DNA of 64,000 nt. Origin: Methanocalculus alkaliphilus. GTDB taxonomy: Archaea > Halobacteriota > Methanomicrobia > Methanomicrobiales > Methanocorpusculaceae. The notes beneath the pieces are model-generated. The model saw only the letters and a list, made by a program, of their open reading frames with translations, was not told the DNA's origin and searched no databases. Where the stretch lies: assembly GCF_024170505.1 (NCBI RefSeq), contig NZ_JALJYG010000001.1:62001-126000 (forward strand). The letters run 5' to 3'. Shown here piece by piece: positions 16,995 through 25,926 of this stretch; within the stretch, counting starts at the first letter, position 1, and the number at the start of each line of letters is the position of its first letter. Position numbers and translations under genes: made by a program.

Positions 16995-17310
16995 GCCCCG
17001 CATTCTTGAGGATCGAGAGATGGTATGAGAGGCGGGAATCTGCGACCCCAAGAACAGCCCGGATGACACAGACACAGAGGGGCTGGACCGCAAGGAGAAT
17101 GAGGATCTTCAGGCGGAGGGGATCGGCAAGCCCCCGGAAGATTGAGACGGTCCCTTCCACCACCTCTTCCGGAGGAAGGCGGCCGATCAGCCCGGCTATC
17201 CCCCCGCATTCGCAGAGTGAGGATTCGATCTCTGCCGGCAGCTCCATCCGGCCATCTTCATCTGCCCTGTCAGGTGCCTGCCCCACTCTCCTCCCGCCTT
17301 TTCGTATCAT
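16900..17310 (-). CDS. arsR: ArsR-family metalloregulator
   Basis: 136 residues. The winged helix spans about 55-125: RGLADPLRLKILILLAVQPLCVCVIRAVLGVADSRLSYHLSILKNAGLI. The CVC pair in the third helix is the classic As(III)/Sb(III) site of ArsR proteins, and ECGG (about 33-36) adds another Cys. Without metal it should bind DNA and repress; metalloid releases it. It is divergent from the arsenic operon, and a palindrome (17406-17425) lies between them. The N-terminal 30 residues are weakly supported, and a later start is possible. Confidence 0.9.
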   Translation of the reverse strand: MIRKGGRRVGQAPDRADEDGRMELPAEIESSLCECGGIAGLIGRLPPEEVVEGTVSIFRGLADPLRLKILILLAVQPLCVCVIRAVLGVADSRLSYHLSILKNAGLIAGEQSGNWIIYRLTEDGERVRGLLAGEKE

Positions 17311-17378
17311 ACAGGATTACCAGAATAGAATCGGCCCGCGGCAAGAAAAAACTATTTCAAAATATTCCGTAATAGATA

Positions 17379-17425
17379 AGTATATACCCATCAGCCACAG
17401 ACAGTATTTCAACAAAATTTGAAAT
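17379..17425 (+). promoter_or_regulatory. Arsenic operon promoter and ArsR operator
   Basis: AGTATATA (17379-17386) is a TATA-like box for the plus-strand operon. The predicted start site about 26 nt on falls in a palindrome with arms ATTTCAA (17406-17412) and TTGAAAT (17419-17425). The same ATTTCAA half-site occurs at 17354-17360 near the arsR side. ArsR proteins bind such sites and would block initiation here. Confidence 0.6.
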
Positions 17426-17470
17426 CAGGAGCGTGGATATGGACACCAGTGCAGAGAAAAGGAGGAGAAA

Positions 17471-18541
17471 GTGACAGACCCCCTCACCGGATCCCTCATC
17501 CTGGGATGGACGACGCTTGCAGAATACCTCGCCGAGCATGTCCTCACCTGCCTCATCCCGGCGTTCTTCATCGCCGGAGGTATCGCCGCCTTCATCAAAA
17601 AAGAGGCGATCATGAGGTACTTCAGCCCTTATGCAAAGAAACCGGTCGCGTACGGAATCGCGTCCGTCTCAGGCACCGTCCTTGCCGTCTGCTCCTGTAC
17701 TATCCTCCCGATCTTTGCAGGCCTCTTCAAGCGGGGGAGCGGGATTGGGCCTGCCATCACCTTCGTCTATGCAGGCCCGGCGATCAACATCCTGGCGGTC
17801 GTCTATACCGCCAAGGTACTCGGCTTTGATATTGGCCTTGCACGTGCTGTCTTTGCCATCATCCTGGCAATCGCAATCGGGCTGATCATGGCAGTACTCT
17901 TCCGATCAGATGATGAGGCGACGAAGAGGAAGATGGCAGCGATGCCACCAGCCCCTGCGAGCGATGATGAACGGCCCCGCTGGATCGTCCCGCTCTTCTT
18001 CATCCTTCTCATCGGCATCCTGATCGTCGGAACTGCGGCAATCGACTGGATGATCAAGTTTCCGATCCTCTATGCCCTCACCCTCGGGGTGGCATATCTC
18101 CTGATCTACCACTTCGAACGGGACGAGGTGACCGAGTGGGGATGGGAGACCTGGGATCTTACAAAGAAGATCGTTCCGATACTTCTCATTGGAACATTCG
18201 CCCTCGGGATGCTCGCCTTCTTCCTCCCACCGGAGACTTTTGCCCCGTACTTCGGAGAGAGCACCCTCCAGGCAAACCTCCTCGCCTCATTCGTCGGTAC
18301 CATCCTGTATATGCCGACGCTCCTTGAGGTCCCGGTGATCGGAACGACATTCGGCTACACATCAGGGATGATGGCACAAGGGCCGGCACTGGCTCTCCTC
18401 CTCTCCGGACCGACCGTGAGTCTCCCGTCGCTCCTCGTCATCTCACGGATTATGGGGATGAAGAAGACCGTCGTCTATGCGGGTATCGTGATCATCTTCT
18501 CTGCCCTCGCCGGATTTGGCTACGGGCTGCTGGTGGGGTGA
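17471..18541 (+). CDS. ArsP-type permease (DUF318/UPF0718)
   Basis: 356 residues from GTG at 17471, preceded by GGAGGAG. Eight or more helices in two halves. The first half has VSGTVLAVCSCTILPIFAGLFKRG and FVYAGPAINILAVV; the second has a related ASFVGTILYMPTLLEVPVIG. The CSCT cysteine motif is the metalloid-binding signature of ArsP, which exports trivalent organoarsenicals such as methylarsenite; some relatives in this family have other substrates. It leads the operon and overlaps the next gene by 4 nt. Confidence 0.82.
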   Translation: MTDPLTGSLILGWTTLAEYLAEHVLTCLIPAFFIAGGIAAFIKKEAIMRYFSPYAKKPVAYGIASVSGTVLAVCSCTILPIFAGLFKRGSGIGPAITFVYAGPAINILAVVYTAKVLGFDIGLARAVFAIILAIAIGLIMAVLFRSDDEATKRKMAAMPPAPASDDERPRWIVPLFFILLIGILIVGTAAIDWMIKFPILYALTLGVAYLLIYHFERDEVTEWGWETWDLTKKIVPILLIGTFALGMLAFFLPPETFAPYFGESTLQANLLASFVGTILYMPTLLEVPVIGTTFGYTSGMMAQGPALALLLSGPTVSLPSLLVISRIMGMKKTVVYAGIVIIFSALAGFGYGLLVG

Positions 18542-18807
18542 AGCAGATGGTAAAAATGAAAAAACCCTGCTCTCCCGCCGATGCACTCCGTCGGATCAGG
18601 CAGATTGATATCGGGGGTATCGGTGTCGGCCTTGTCCTGCTCGACGAGATCATCAACAAAGTCCTGATGATGAACCTCAAATCAGATGACCGAATCGCTG
18701 AAGAACTCATGAAACAGACAAAAATCTTTAACTACATTCCCCCATCAGCGGAGGAGGAGTACCGAACTGCCCTGATGAGAGAGTACAGACATAAGGTGAG
18801 ACCATGA
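18538..18807 (+). CDS. Small uncharacterised protein of the arsenic operon
   Basis: 89 residues from GTG at 18538, or 86 from ATG at 18547. No family recognised. The middle (IRQIDIGGIGVGLVLLDEIINKVLMMNLKSDDRIAEELM) looks like a helix-turn unit with a buried Gly-rich strand. It ends in charged helices. It overlaps both neighbours by 4 nt, so its product is probably made in step with the permease and the thioredoxin. One Cys near the N-terminus (KKPCSPAD). Confidence 0.75.
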   Translation: MKQMVKMKKPCSPADALRRIRQIDIGGIGVGLVLLDEIINKVLMMNLKSDDRIAEELMKQTKIFNYIPPSAEEEYRTALMREYRHKVRP

Positions 18808-19040
18808 AGATAGAAGTCCTTGGAACCGGATGCATGAAATGCAGACGCCTTGCAAAGAATGTTGAAAAAGCCGTTGCCGAACTCGGGATCTCAGCCGATA
18901 TCGTAAAAGTGGAGGAGATCACCGCCATCATGGAGCGGGATGTGATGCTGACACCCGCGTTAATCGTTGATGGGGAGCTGAAGATCTCGGGCAGGGTTGC
19001 GGATGTTGCCGAACTGAAGAAGATCCTTGGAGGTGCCTGA
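18804..19040 (+). CDS. Thioredoxin-like CXXC protein (MTH895 family)
   Basis: 78 residues. The active site is GTGCMKCRRLAKN, a CXXC just after the first strand, and TPALIVDGELKISGRV supplies the cis-Pro loop. This matches the small archaeal redox-active disulfide proteins (TM0996/MTH895). They are often encoded next to ArsP-type permeases, where they may present metalloid or reduce a partner. ATGA overlap with the previous gene; the stop shares 1 nt with the next start. Confidence 0.88.
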   Translation: MKIEVLGTGCMKCRRLAKNVEKAVAELGISADIVKVEEITAIMERDVMLTPALIVDGELKISGRVADVAELKKILGGA

Positions 19041-19441
19041 TGACAGACCAGCCGGCCTGCAGATGCGGATGCACCGATGACCTCGCGATCAAACGAATCA
19101 TCATCCCCTGCGCCGGGGTTGCCAATGTCGGTCAGATCACAAACAAGGCCGCAATTCAGCTGGTTGAAGAGGGATACGGCGGGGCCGCCTGTGTCGCCCT
19201 CCTTGCCACCGGATCTGAGGGGCTGAAGGCGAACCTTGCCACAACAGATGAGATCATCATCCTGGACGGATGCCCGGTCCGGTGTGCTCGTACAATCGCA
19301 GACAGACAGGGGATTGCCTGTCATCAGCATATCATCGTCACCGAATGCGGCATCCCGAAGGGAGGATCAAAGGAGTATACCGACGATGACGTGGAGACGA
19401 TCGCCTCGGCAGCCTGGGAAGGCGCAGGGCGGAAAGCATGA
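19040..19441 (+). CDS. DGC-domain putative zinc-binding protein
   Basis: 133 residues with many Cys. ACRCGC at the start, IIIPCAGVANVG, then ILDGCPVRCARTIADRQGI and the ECGIPKG ending. DGC refers to the D-G-C in the third block. The family is predicted to bind zinc or a related metal and is frequent in arsenic and copper resistance clusters of anaerobes, but no activity is established. A broken relative closes the same operon (21849-22224). Confidence 0.85.
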   Translation: MTDQPACRCGCTDDLAIKRIIIPCAGVANVGQITNKAAIQLVEEGYGGAACVALLATGSEGLKANLATTDEIIILDGCPVRCARTIADRQGIACHQHIIVTECGIPKGGSKEYTDDDVETIASAAWEGAGRKA

Positions 19442-19495
19442 GATCTCCATGAGGACGGAGGCTCTGGCTGCGGATACCTGAAACTGGAGGAGAGT

Positions 19496-20575
19496 ATGGA
19501 GACCAGACAACTGAGCACCTTTGAAAAATACCTCACCCTCTGGGTGGGACTCTGTATCATCGGGGGGATTGCCCTTGGGAGGGTGGCACCCGGGATTGCC
19601 GTCACCCTTGATTCATTTTCTGTATACCAGATCTCGATCCCGATCGCCATCGCCCTCTTCTTCATGATGTACCCGATCATGGTTAAGATCGACTTTGGGG
19701 AGGTAATGAAGGCTGCAAAAACCCCAAAACCGGTTGCACTGACACTCTTTGTCAACTGGGCGATCAAGCCATTCACGATGTTTGTGATCGCCACCTTCTT
19801 CCTCGGGTATCTCTTTGTTGACTTCCTGCCGGGAACAGAGATCCTCCTGGATGGGAGTGAAGTCTATCTCTATCAGAGCTACATCGCCGGGTGTATCCTC
19901 CTTGGCATCGCCCCCTGTACCGCGATGGTATTGATGTGGGGATATCTTGCACGCGGAAATCAGGGCCTCACCCTTGTGATGGTGGCAATCAATTCGCTTC
20001 TGATGCTCTTCCTCTATGCTCCGCTCGGGGGTTTCCTCCTCGGGGTTGCCGCGATGCCGATTCCCTGGGAGACGATCCTCCTCTCGGTTGCCGTCTATGT
20101 CGCCCTCCCCCTTGCCGCCGGATACCTGACACGCCGGTGGATCCTGCAGGTGAAAGGAAAGGCATGGTTTGAGACGAAATTCCTCCATTATTTAACACCG
20201 GTTTCGATCATCGCCCTCCTCGGGACGCTCGTCCTTCTCTTCAGTTTCAAAGGGGATGTTATTGTCGAGAATCCTCTGACGATCCTCTGGATCGCAATCC
20301 CGCTGACGATACAGACAATCCTGATCTTTGTCATCACGTACTTCCTCCTCGCCCGGTATCTGAAACTCCCGTACGAAGATGCAGCACCTGCCGGGCTGAT
20401 AGGGGCATCAAATCACTTTGAAGTGGCGATCGCAACCGCCGTCATCCTCTTTGGCCTCTCTTCAGGTGCGGCACTCGCAACCGTCGTCGGAGTGCTGATC
20501 GAGGTGCCGCTGATGCTGATGCTGGTGAAGATATGCTTACGAACACAGGGACTATTTGGGGGTGAACCCGTATGA
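19496..20575 (+). CDS. acr3: Arsenite efflux transporter Acr3
   Basis: 359 residues, ten membrane helices. Key segments are [26 protein letters not shown] and [19 protein letters not shown]; the Cys in the last is essential for As(OH)3 transport in studied Acr3 proteins. The end has [14 protein letters not shown], also conserved. It pumps arsenite (and antimonite in some) out of the cell, using the product of ArsC. AGGAGAG lies just before the ATG. Confidence 0.95.
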   Translation: METRQLSTFEKYLTLWVGLCIIGGIALGRVAPGIAVTLDSFSVYQISIPIAIALFFMMYPIMVKIDFGEVMKAAKTPKPVALTLFVNWAIKPFTMFVIATFFLGYLFVDFLPGTEILLDGSEVYLYQSYIAGCILLGIAPCTAMVLMWGYLARGNQGLTLVMVAINSLLMLFLYAPLGGFLLGVAAMPIPWETILLSVAVYVALPLAAGYLTRRWILQVKGKAWFETKFLHYLTPVSIIALLGTLVLLFSFKGDVIVENPLTILWIAIPLTIQTILIFVITYFLLARYLKLPYEDAAPAGLIGASNHFEVAIATAVILFGLSSGAALATVVGVLIEVPLMLMLVKICLRTQGLFGGEPV

Positions 20576-21441
20576 AATTGGAAAAAATCCTTGTCCCGAT
20601 TGAGATCCACGGTTCAGCAAAAGCAATGCTTCCGGCTGTGGAGGAGATTGCCAGAACAGGAGTGGACGATATCACCCTTCTGTACGTGATGAATATCAGG
20701 GATACCGGGGGCGATCCCGGCCTCCTTGAATATGATAAAGAGGTGATGAACACCTGGAAAGGACGGCTTTTTGCCTGTGGTATCCAGGATATAAAAACCG
20801 ATGTGAAGAGCGGCATCCCCGGGATTGAGATCCTCGAGGTGGCAGAAGATGAAAACCCATCCCTCATTGTGATGGGATCACATGGCCGCAGCCTCATCCC
20901 GAGGATGCTCCTTGGCAGCCAGACCGATTATGTTCTCAGCCAGGCAACCCACCCGCTTCTCATTCTCCGGCTCTCTATCCTGAAGGAGGGGGATCCCACT
21001 GCCTGTACCCTCAGCACAAAGACGGTCTTTCAGAAGATCCTGTTTCTGACAGACTTCTCTGAAGACGCAGAGAAGTGTATCCCTTTTATCGAATGGATGA
21101 GTGCAGCAAAGCCGGAGTTCCTGATCATCATGCATGTGCAGGATACACGCCGCATCTGGTCAGCGACGAAGGAGGAGATCATCGCCTTCAATGAGAAGGA
21201 TGCGGTACGGCTGGCAGAACTGAAGGAGCATTTCAGGAATCTCGCAATCACGCAGACCATCACCGAGATGGTGACCGGAAACGCCATTGACGAGATTTTC
21301 AGCGTCGCGGAATCATTCCGGCCAACTCTGATTGTGATGAGTGCAACCACCGGCCGGACAGAAACCAGAAAAACAAACCTTGGAGGGGTGGCAGAGGCAG
21401 TGGCCCATCATGCCGGATGCCACGCCCTCATCGTGAGGTGA
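20572..21441 (+). CDS. Tandem universal stress protein
   Basis: 289 residues forming two USP domains. The first (1-140) ends with [35 protein letters not shown], a good G-X2-G-X9-GS/T ATP-type motif. The second (about 150-289) has [14 protein letters not shown] and a weaker end ([35 protein letters not shown]). Overlaps acr3 by 4 nt and sits 3 nt before arsC, so it belongs to the arsenic operon. USP proteins are frequent in stress operons; its precise job here is unknown. Confidence 0.88.
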   Translation: MKLEKILVPIEIHGSAKAMLPAVEEIARTGVDDITLLYVMNIRDTGGDPGLLEYDKEVMNTWKGRLFACGIQDIKTDVKSGIPGIEILEVAEDENPSLIVMGSHGRSLIPRMLLGSQTDYVLSQATHPLLILRLSILKEGDPTACTLSTKTVFQKILFLTDFSEDAEKCIPFIEWMSAAKPEFLIIMHVQDTRRIWSATKEEIIAFNEKDAVRLAELKEHFRNLAITQTITEMVTGNAIDEIFSVAESFRPTLIVMSATTGRTETRKTNLGGVAEAVAHHAGCHALIVR

Positions 21442-21444
21442 ATT

Positions 21445-21852
21445 ATGAAGAAGATACTCTTTGTCTGTACACATAATGCCGGGCGATCCCAAATCGCCGA
21501 GGGATACATGAATGCCCACTATGGTGACCGCTATCAGGCCTTCTCTGCAGGGAGCGATCCAGCAGCGAGTATAAACCCATATGCAGTTTATACCATGGCT
21601 GAGATAGGGATCGATATCACCGCCCATCGCCCGAAACTGATTGACGACTTCGATGGCATCGAAATGGATCTCCTTGTCACCCTCTGTGACTCAGGTACCT
21701 GCCCGCTCTTCCCGTGGGCGAAGGAGACGATTCACCAGACCTTCGCGGACCCGGCACGGATAGACGGTACCGAGGAGGAGATCAGGGCAGGCATCAGGGA
21801 GATACGGGACGCCATCACAACCTGGATCGATGAGAGCTTCGGGAAATCATGA
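21445..21852 (+). CDS. arsC: Arsenate reductase, low-Mr phosphatase type
   Basis: 135 residues. The P-loop CTHNAGRSQ (CX5R) takes arsenate as a phosphatase would take phosphate. Two further Cys in TLCDSGTCPLFPW mark the thioredoxin-coupled class (pI258 ArsC), which relays a disulfide through three cysteines; the aspartate in FADPAR is the acid. It reduces As(V) to As(III), which Acr3 exports. The small thioredoxin in the operon is a candidate reductant. The stop overlaps the start of the broken gene (ATGA). Confidence 0.93.
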   Translation: MKKILFVCTHNAGRSQIAEGYMNAHYGDRYQAFSAGSDPAASINPYAVYTMAEIGIDITAHRPKLIDDFDGIEMDLLVTLCDSGTCPLFPWAKETIHQTFADPARIDGTEEEIRAGIREIRDAITTWIDESFGKS

Positions 21853-22224
21853 GCTATACCATCATCACCTGCTCAGGCATCTCACGTACCAGCAAACTCA
21901 CGATCTAACTGGCAGGAAGCCCACGACTTCAGTCGTGGGTAGTTGACCACCCGCACAGCAGCTGTTCTCCTACAGAGATATGCAGGCGAAATCGACTGCT
22001 GCATCCCCGCAACACGGGAAGGCGAAGCAATCGATGAGGTACTCCGGCATACAGAAGAGCCCCTCATCCTTGACGGGTGCAGTGACTGCTGTGCACTGAA
22101 GAAGATTCACCATCTTCAGAGAAGGCCGGAACATCACATCATCGCCACAGAATGTGGAATTACAAAAAATGGGATGGAGAAACCGACATTTTCGGAAATA
22201 GAAGAACTTACTGCGATCATCTAA
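21849..22224 (+). pseudogene. DGC-like metal-binding protein gene, broken by a 46-bp insert
   Basis: A frame starts at 21849 (MSYTIITCSGISRTSKLT) and stops at 21908 inside an inserted hairpin. After the insert the protein resumes in another frame as TRTAAVLLQRYAGEIDCCIP, LILDGCSDCCALKKIHHL and IIATECGITKNGMEKP, ending at 22224. Joined across the insert the parts make about 109 residues with the block order of the intact DGC gene in this operon (TCSG, DGC, ECGI). Removing 46 bp (about 21902-21947) restores one frame. A TTG at 21943 could start a truncated product, but the first Cys block would be lost. Confidence 0.78.
21902..21947 (+). mobile_element. 46-bp insert resembling an IS200/IS605-family end
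   Basis: The insert holds GCCCACGAC-TTCA-GTCGTGGGT, an almost perfect hairpin, followed by AGTTGAC. Similar hairpins sit at the ends of IS200/IS605-type elements and next to tnpB/guide-RNA regions in archaea. No transposase gene is present, so this is a remnant, a mini-element or an excision scar. No target duplication is clear, as expected for this family. The family assignment is from memory of its typical ends. Confidence 0.6.
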
Positions 22225-22266
22225 AAAAGAATCAAAAAAGGATGACCCCATCTATTGAAGATCTAT

Positions 22267-22692
22267 CTACTTCACGATCATCACAGGGCAGGAGGCATGC
22301 TGTGCCACCTTCTGGCTGACACTTCCAAGCACCGCCCCTTTCAGAGAACCAAGCCCACGGCTCCCGATGACGATCAGATCAGCCCCAACCTTCTCAGCGG
22401 TTTTGATGATCTCAATAGCCGGGCCACCCATCCCGACCTCAAGTGTATAGGACACCCCTGCCTTTTCGATGAAATCAAGGATCATCCCTGCCATCGCACG
22501 TGCATCCTCTTCAAGCACAGCATGGACATCATAATTCGCCTTCACAATCCGTGACTGGTTCGGCGGTTCGGGGGCGATGCAGACAACGACAAGCGACGCC
22601 CCGTCAAGTGCAAGGACGAGATCAGAAGCTTGTGCTGCTGCACGCTTTGCATTCTCTGAACCGTCAATAGCAAGAAGTATCATCTGAATCAT
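22267..22692 (-). CDS. Universal stress protein, single domain
   Basis: 141 residues from ATG at 22692 (MIQMILLAIDGSENAKRA); 22704 and 22683 are other possible starts. ILLAIDGS opens the ATP-binding fold, and LIVIGSRGLGSLKGAVLGSVSQKVAQHASCPVMIVK is a complete G-X2-G-X9-G(S/T) motif, so it probably binds ATP. Convergent with the arsenic operon, from which it is separated by 42 bp. Confidence 0.9.
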   Translation of the reverse strand: MIQMILLAIDGSENAKRAAAQASDLVLALDGASLVVVCIAPEPPNQSRIVKANYDVHAVLEEDARAMAGMILDFIEKAGVSYTLEVGMGGPAIEIIKTAEKVGADLIVIGSRGLGSLKGAVLGSVSQKVAQHASCPVMIVK

Positions 22693-22910
22693 AGGGGCCC
22701 CCATCCGGTATCAGTGAACCGAAGAAAATTCACCGGCACATCTGTTTCAAAGAGAGCAACCCCTCACCATAAAAGAGTGTCGGAGCACCTTACGCACAAA
22801 GCAGACAGTACTTTATCGTATATCAATGGCGATATTTACTGCATCTGTAGCATAGCCTTATCCACTGGAAAAGACGGGTCATCATACCATACAAATAAAG
22901 AGGGCATACC

Positions 22911-24365
22911 GTGATTTTTAATATAAAAACAGATTTGAACGCGCTTAAAAAGGCGTGGTTCTCCAATATAAAGGGAGATACTCTCGCCGGCATGACGGTT
23001 GCCCTTGCTCTCATCCCTGAAGCGATTGCATTCTCCATCATCGCCGGGGTCGATCCTATGGTCGGTCTCTACGCCTCTTTCTGTATCGCCATCATCATTG
23101 CATTTGCCGGTGGAAGGCCGGGAATGATATCCGGTGCAACCGGTGCGATGGCTCTGGTGATGGTCGTACTCGTCCGTGATCACGGGCTCGAATATCTCCT
23201 TGCAGCGACCATCCTGGCAGGCACCCTGCAGCTTCTCCTCGGCTTCTTCAATATCGGACGATACATCAGGTTCATTCCGTACTCAGTCGTCCTTGGGTTC
23301 ATCAACGCCCTCGCGATCCTGATCTTCATGGCGCAGCTCCCGTTCCTTGTCGGAGTCTCCCTCACAGTCTACATCCTCGTCGGAGTAACGATGGCCATTA
23401 TCCTGCTCCTTCCCCGCCTGACGCGGGCAGTCCCACCTGCACTCGTTGCAATTGTTGTCGTGACTGCCGCCGCCATCGCATTGAAACTCGATCTTCTTAC
23501 CGTCGGCGGAATGGGCGAGATCACCCGGGCACTCCCCATCTTCCATATCCCGGAGATCCCGCTCACACTGGAAACCCTGCTAATCATCCTCCCCTACTCA
23601 GTAACCCTCGTCATCGTCGGTCTCCTCGAGTCACTCCTCACCGCCTCGATCGTCGATGAGATGACCGATACCGAGAGCGACAAGGATCGTGAGATCAAGG
23701 GGCAGGGGCTTGCCAACACCATCACTGGTTTCTTCGGAGGGATGGCAGGATGTGCGATGATCGGCCAGTCCGTCATCAACGTCAAATCCGGAGGAACAGG
23801 GAGGCTCTCATCCCTCGTTGCAGGCCTTGTTTTGATCACCCTCATCATCGTCTTTGGAGATATCGTCTCACAGATACCGATGGCAGCTCTCGTCGGAGTC
23901 ATGATCATCGTCGCTGCCAGTACCTTTGAATGGGACTCGATCAAAACCCTCCACAAGATTCCACGGGGGGATGCCGCAGTGATGCTCGTCACCGTGGCGA
24001 TCGTCGTCTATACACATGATCTTGCAAAAGGAGTCATCGCCGGTATCCTCCTTGCAATCCTCATCTTTGCATGGAAGAGCTCGATCATCCATGCAACCTC
24101 CACCATCAGGAGCGATGGAGTGAAGATCTATACCATGAAAGGGCCGCTCTTCTTTGGAACGACACCAACATTCATGGACTTCTTCGACTACACAGGAGAC
24201 CCTGAAAAGGTGGAGATCGACTTCCGGCAGTCCCATATATGGGATCAGTCCGGAGTTGAGGCGATCACAAAGGTGATCCACCGGTACCAGCAGCAGGGGA
24301 AGTCTGTCTATGTAACAGGACTCAACTCGGAGAGCCAGGAGACCCTGGACCGGAGCTACTCCTGA
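22911..24365 (+). CDS. SulP-family anion transporter with STAS domain
   Basis: 484 residues from GTG at 22911. The membrane part has the SulP signature [32 protein letters not shown], then GATGAMALV, and [28 protein letters not shown] cytoplasmic STAS domain follows (about 400-484: [37 protein letters not shown]). The family carries sulfate, bicarbonate or related anions, usually with Na+ or H+. The substrate cannot be read from the sequence; molybdate and sulfate are also possible. Confidence 0.9.
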   Translation: MIFNIKTDLNALKKAWFSNIKGDTLAGMTVALALIPEAIAFSIIAGVDPMVGLYASFCIAIIIAFAGGRPGMISGATGAMALVMVVLVRDHGLEYLLAATILAGTLQLLLGFFNIGRYIRFIPYSVVLGFINALAILIFMAQLPFLVGVSLTVYILVGVTMAIILLLPRLTRAVPPALVAIVVVTAAAIALKLDLLTVGGMGEITRALPIFHIPEIPLTLETLLIILPYSVTLVIVGLLESLLTASIVDEMTDTESDKDREIKGQGLANTITGFFGGMAGCAMIGQSVINVKSGGTGRLSSLVAGLVLITLIIVFGDIVSQIPMAALVGVMIIVAASTFEWDSIKTLHKIPRGDAAVMLVTVAIVVYTHDLAKGVIAGILLAILIFAWKSSIIHATSTIRSDGVKIYTMKGPLFFGTTPTFMDFFDYTGDPEKVEIDFRQSHIWDQSGVEAITKVIHRYQQQGKSVYVTGLNSESQETLDRSYS

Positions 24366-24431
24366 GTACCACCATACCCCAAACAACCATATCACTTGAT
24401 GATGCAGAAGAACAAAAATCAGTGAACATCT

Positions 24432-24911
24432 ATGGACGAAATTCATATCGCCGGATGGGAGACCAGATTCTGGGCATGGCTCATTGACATCATCCTTATC
24501 TCCGTGAGCATGGGCCTGATCGATCAACTCATCTCTTCCATCACGGGATGGAGCCCGGTCACAGGACTCTCATTCTCCGGAGGTTCGTTCTGGTTCATCA
24601 CATCATTCTGGTCAAGTAGCGTCCTGCTCTTCTTCTACTGGACCATTCTGGAAGGAACAGGCGGCCAGTCCGTCGGGAAGATGGTGATGAACCTTAAGAT
24701 GACAGGGAGAAGAGGGGAGTCCCCGGGCATCCCCAGAGCCGCAGTCTCAGCATTCGGCAAGGCATTCATCCTCCCCCTCGACTGCCTCATCGGATGGTTT
24801 GGGATGCCGGGGACCGGCCTCCGCCTCACAAACAGGATCTCAGAGACGATTGTGATCCGATCTGATTATCCGGAGCCGGAAGGTGTGACGTACATCCGGA
24901 AGGACGACTGA
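24432..24911 (+). CDS. RDD-family membrane protein
   Basis: 159 residues. It opens MDEIHIAGWETRFWAWLIDIILI, the R...D pattern that gives RDD its name, has four hydrophobic segments, and contains EGTGGQSVGKMVMNLKM, the second RDD block. The family is of mostly unknown function; some members affect Na+/H+ exchange. It lies 66 bp after the SulP gene on the same strand. Confidence 0.82.
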   Translation: MDEIHIAGWETRFWAWLIDIILISVSMGLIDQLISSITGWSPVTGLSFSGGSFWFITSFWSSSVLLFFYWTILEGTGGQSVGKMVMNLKMTGRRGESPGIPRAAVSAFGKAFILPLDCLIGWFGMPGTGLRLTNRISETIVIRSDYPEPEGVTYIRKDD

Positions 24912-24924
24912 TTGATGAGGATGG

Positions 24925-25926
24925 ATGACGAACCCGATCATCATGCAGGTGCGCACCATCACCTACTCACGGAACGTCTTCCTCCCGTTAACGACGGTCT
25001 GCCATAATATCTGCGGATACTGCTCATACCGGACACCTGTGCGGGAAGGATGCATTATGGAGCCGGATGCGGTCCGCGAGAGCCTCCGGATCGGCGCCAC
25101 GGCGGGCTGCACCGAGGCACTCTTCACCTTCGGGGAGCGGCCCGGAGAGGTGGAGGGATTCACCCCCCTCCTCCGGCGGTTCGGCTATGACGACATCCTC
25201 GACTACTGTTATGATCTCTCAAAGGAGGCCATCGAAGCTGGCCTTCTTCCCCACACAAATGCAGGAATCCTGACCTCCGAAGAACTTGAGCGGTTCAGGA
25301 CCGTCAATGCAAGCATGGGCCTGATGCTTGAGACGACCGCACGGATCCCCGCGCACAGAGAGTCGCCAGGAAAAGATCCCGACGTCAGAATTGCGATGAT
25401 CGAGGATGCCGGGCGGCTGAAGATACCCTTTACAACCGGGCTCCTCATCGGGATCGGCGAGACAGAGGAGGACAGGATTGAATCACTCGAAACAATTGCC
25501 GGGATTCACCGGAGATACCACCATATCCAGGAGGTGATCATCCAGAACTTCTGCCCAAAGCCGGAGACCCCGATGGGGAAGGACGGCACCGTCGGCAGAG
25601 AGGAGTTTGGAGAGACGATCAGGCTGGCACGCGCGATCCTCCCTGAGGATGTCGCGGTACAGATCCCACCAAACCTCGCTGATGCAGAGGAGTTCATCGG
25701 ATACGGTGTCAATGACCTCGGCGGTGTCTCCCCGGTGACCGTCGATTACATCAATCCTGAGCATCCATGGCCGGAACTTGAGCGGCTGCGCGAGATCACA
25801 CAAGGATACAGGCTTGTGGAGCGGCTCTGCATCTATCCGCAGTACATCCGGAAGGGGTGGTTTGATCCCGCACTCACACCACTTATCATGGATCTCGACA
25901 AACAGATACAGGAGCGAAATCCATGA
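24925..25926 (+). CDS. cofG: F0 synthase subunit CofG (radical SAM)
   Basis: 333 residues. The radical SAM cluster motif is TVCHNICGYCSYRTPV (CX3CX2C). With CofH it builds 7,8-didemethyl-8-hydroxy-5-deazariboflavin, the chromophore of coenzyme F420, from a tyrosine adduct and a ribityl-uracil. Conserved pieces include FTFGERPGEVEGF, GLMLETTARI and QNFCPKPETPM, and the GINDLGG-like GVNDLGGVSPVT. CofH is not in the window. The stop overlaps purC by 4 nt. Confidence 0.95.
   Translation: MTNPIIMQVRTITYSRNVFLPLTTVCHNICGYCSYRTPVREGCIMEPDAVRESLRIGATAGCTEALFTFGERPGEVEGFTPLLRRFGYDDILDYCYDLSKEAIEAGLLPHTNAGILTSEELERFRTVNASMGLMLETTARIPAHRESPGKDPDVRIAMIEDAGRLKIPFTTGLLIGIGETEEDRIESLETIAGIHRRYHHIQEVIIQNFCPKPETPMGKDGTVGREEFGETIRLARAILPEDVAVQIPPNLADAEEFIGYGVNDLGGVSPVTVDYINPEHPWPELERLREITQGYRLVERLCIYPQYIRKGWFDPALTPLIMDLDKQIQERNP

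Noticed and set aside
21902-21947. Reading the insert as an ordinary terminator of arsC
   Set aside because: The hairpin interrupts a conserved protein in the middle, and the parts on both sides belong together.
23868-24527. 219-residue frame opposite the SulP and RDD genes
   Set aside because: Opposite strand of two well-supported genes, with Cys/His/Asp-rich shadow composition.
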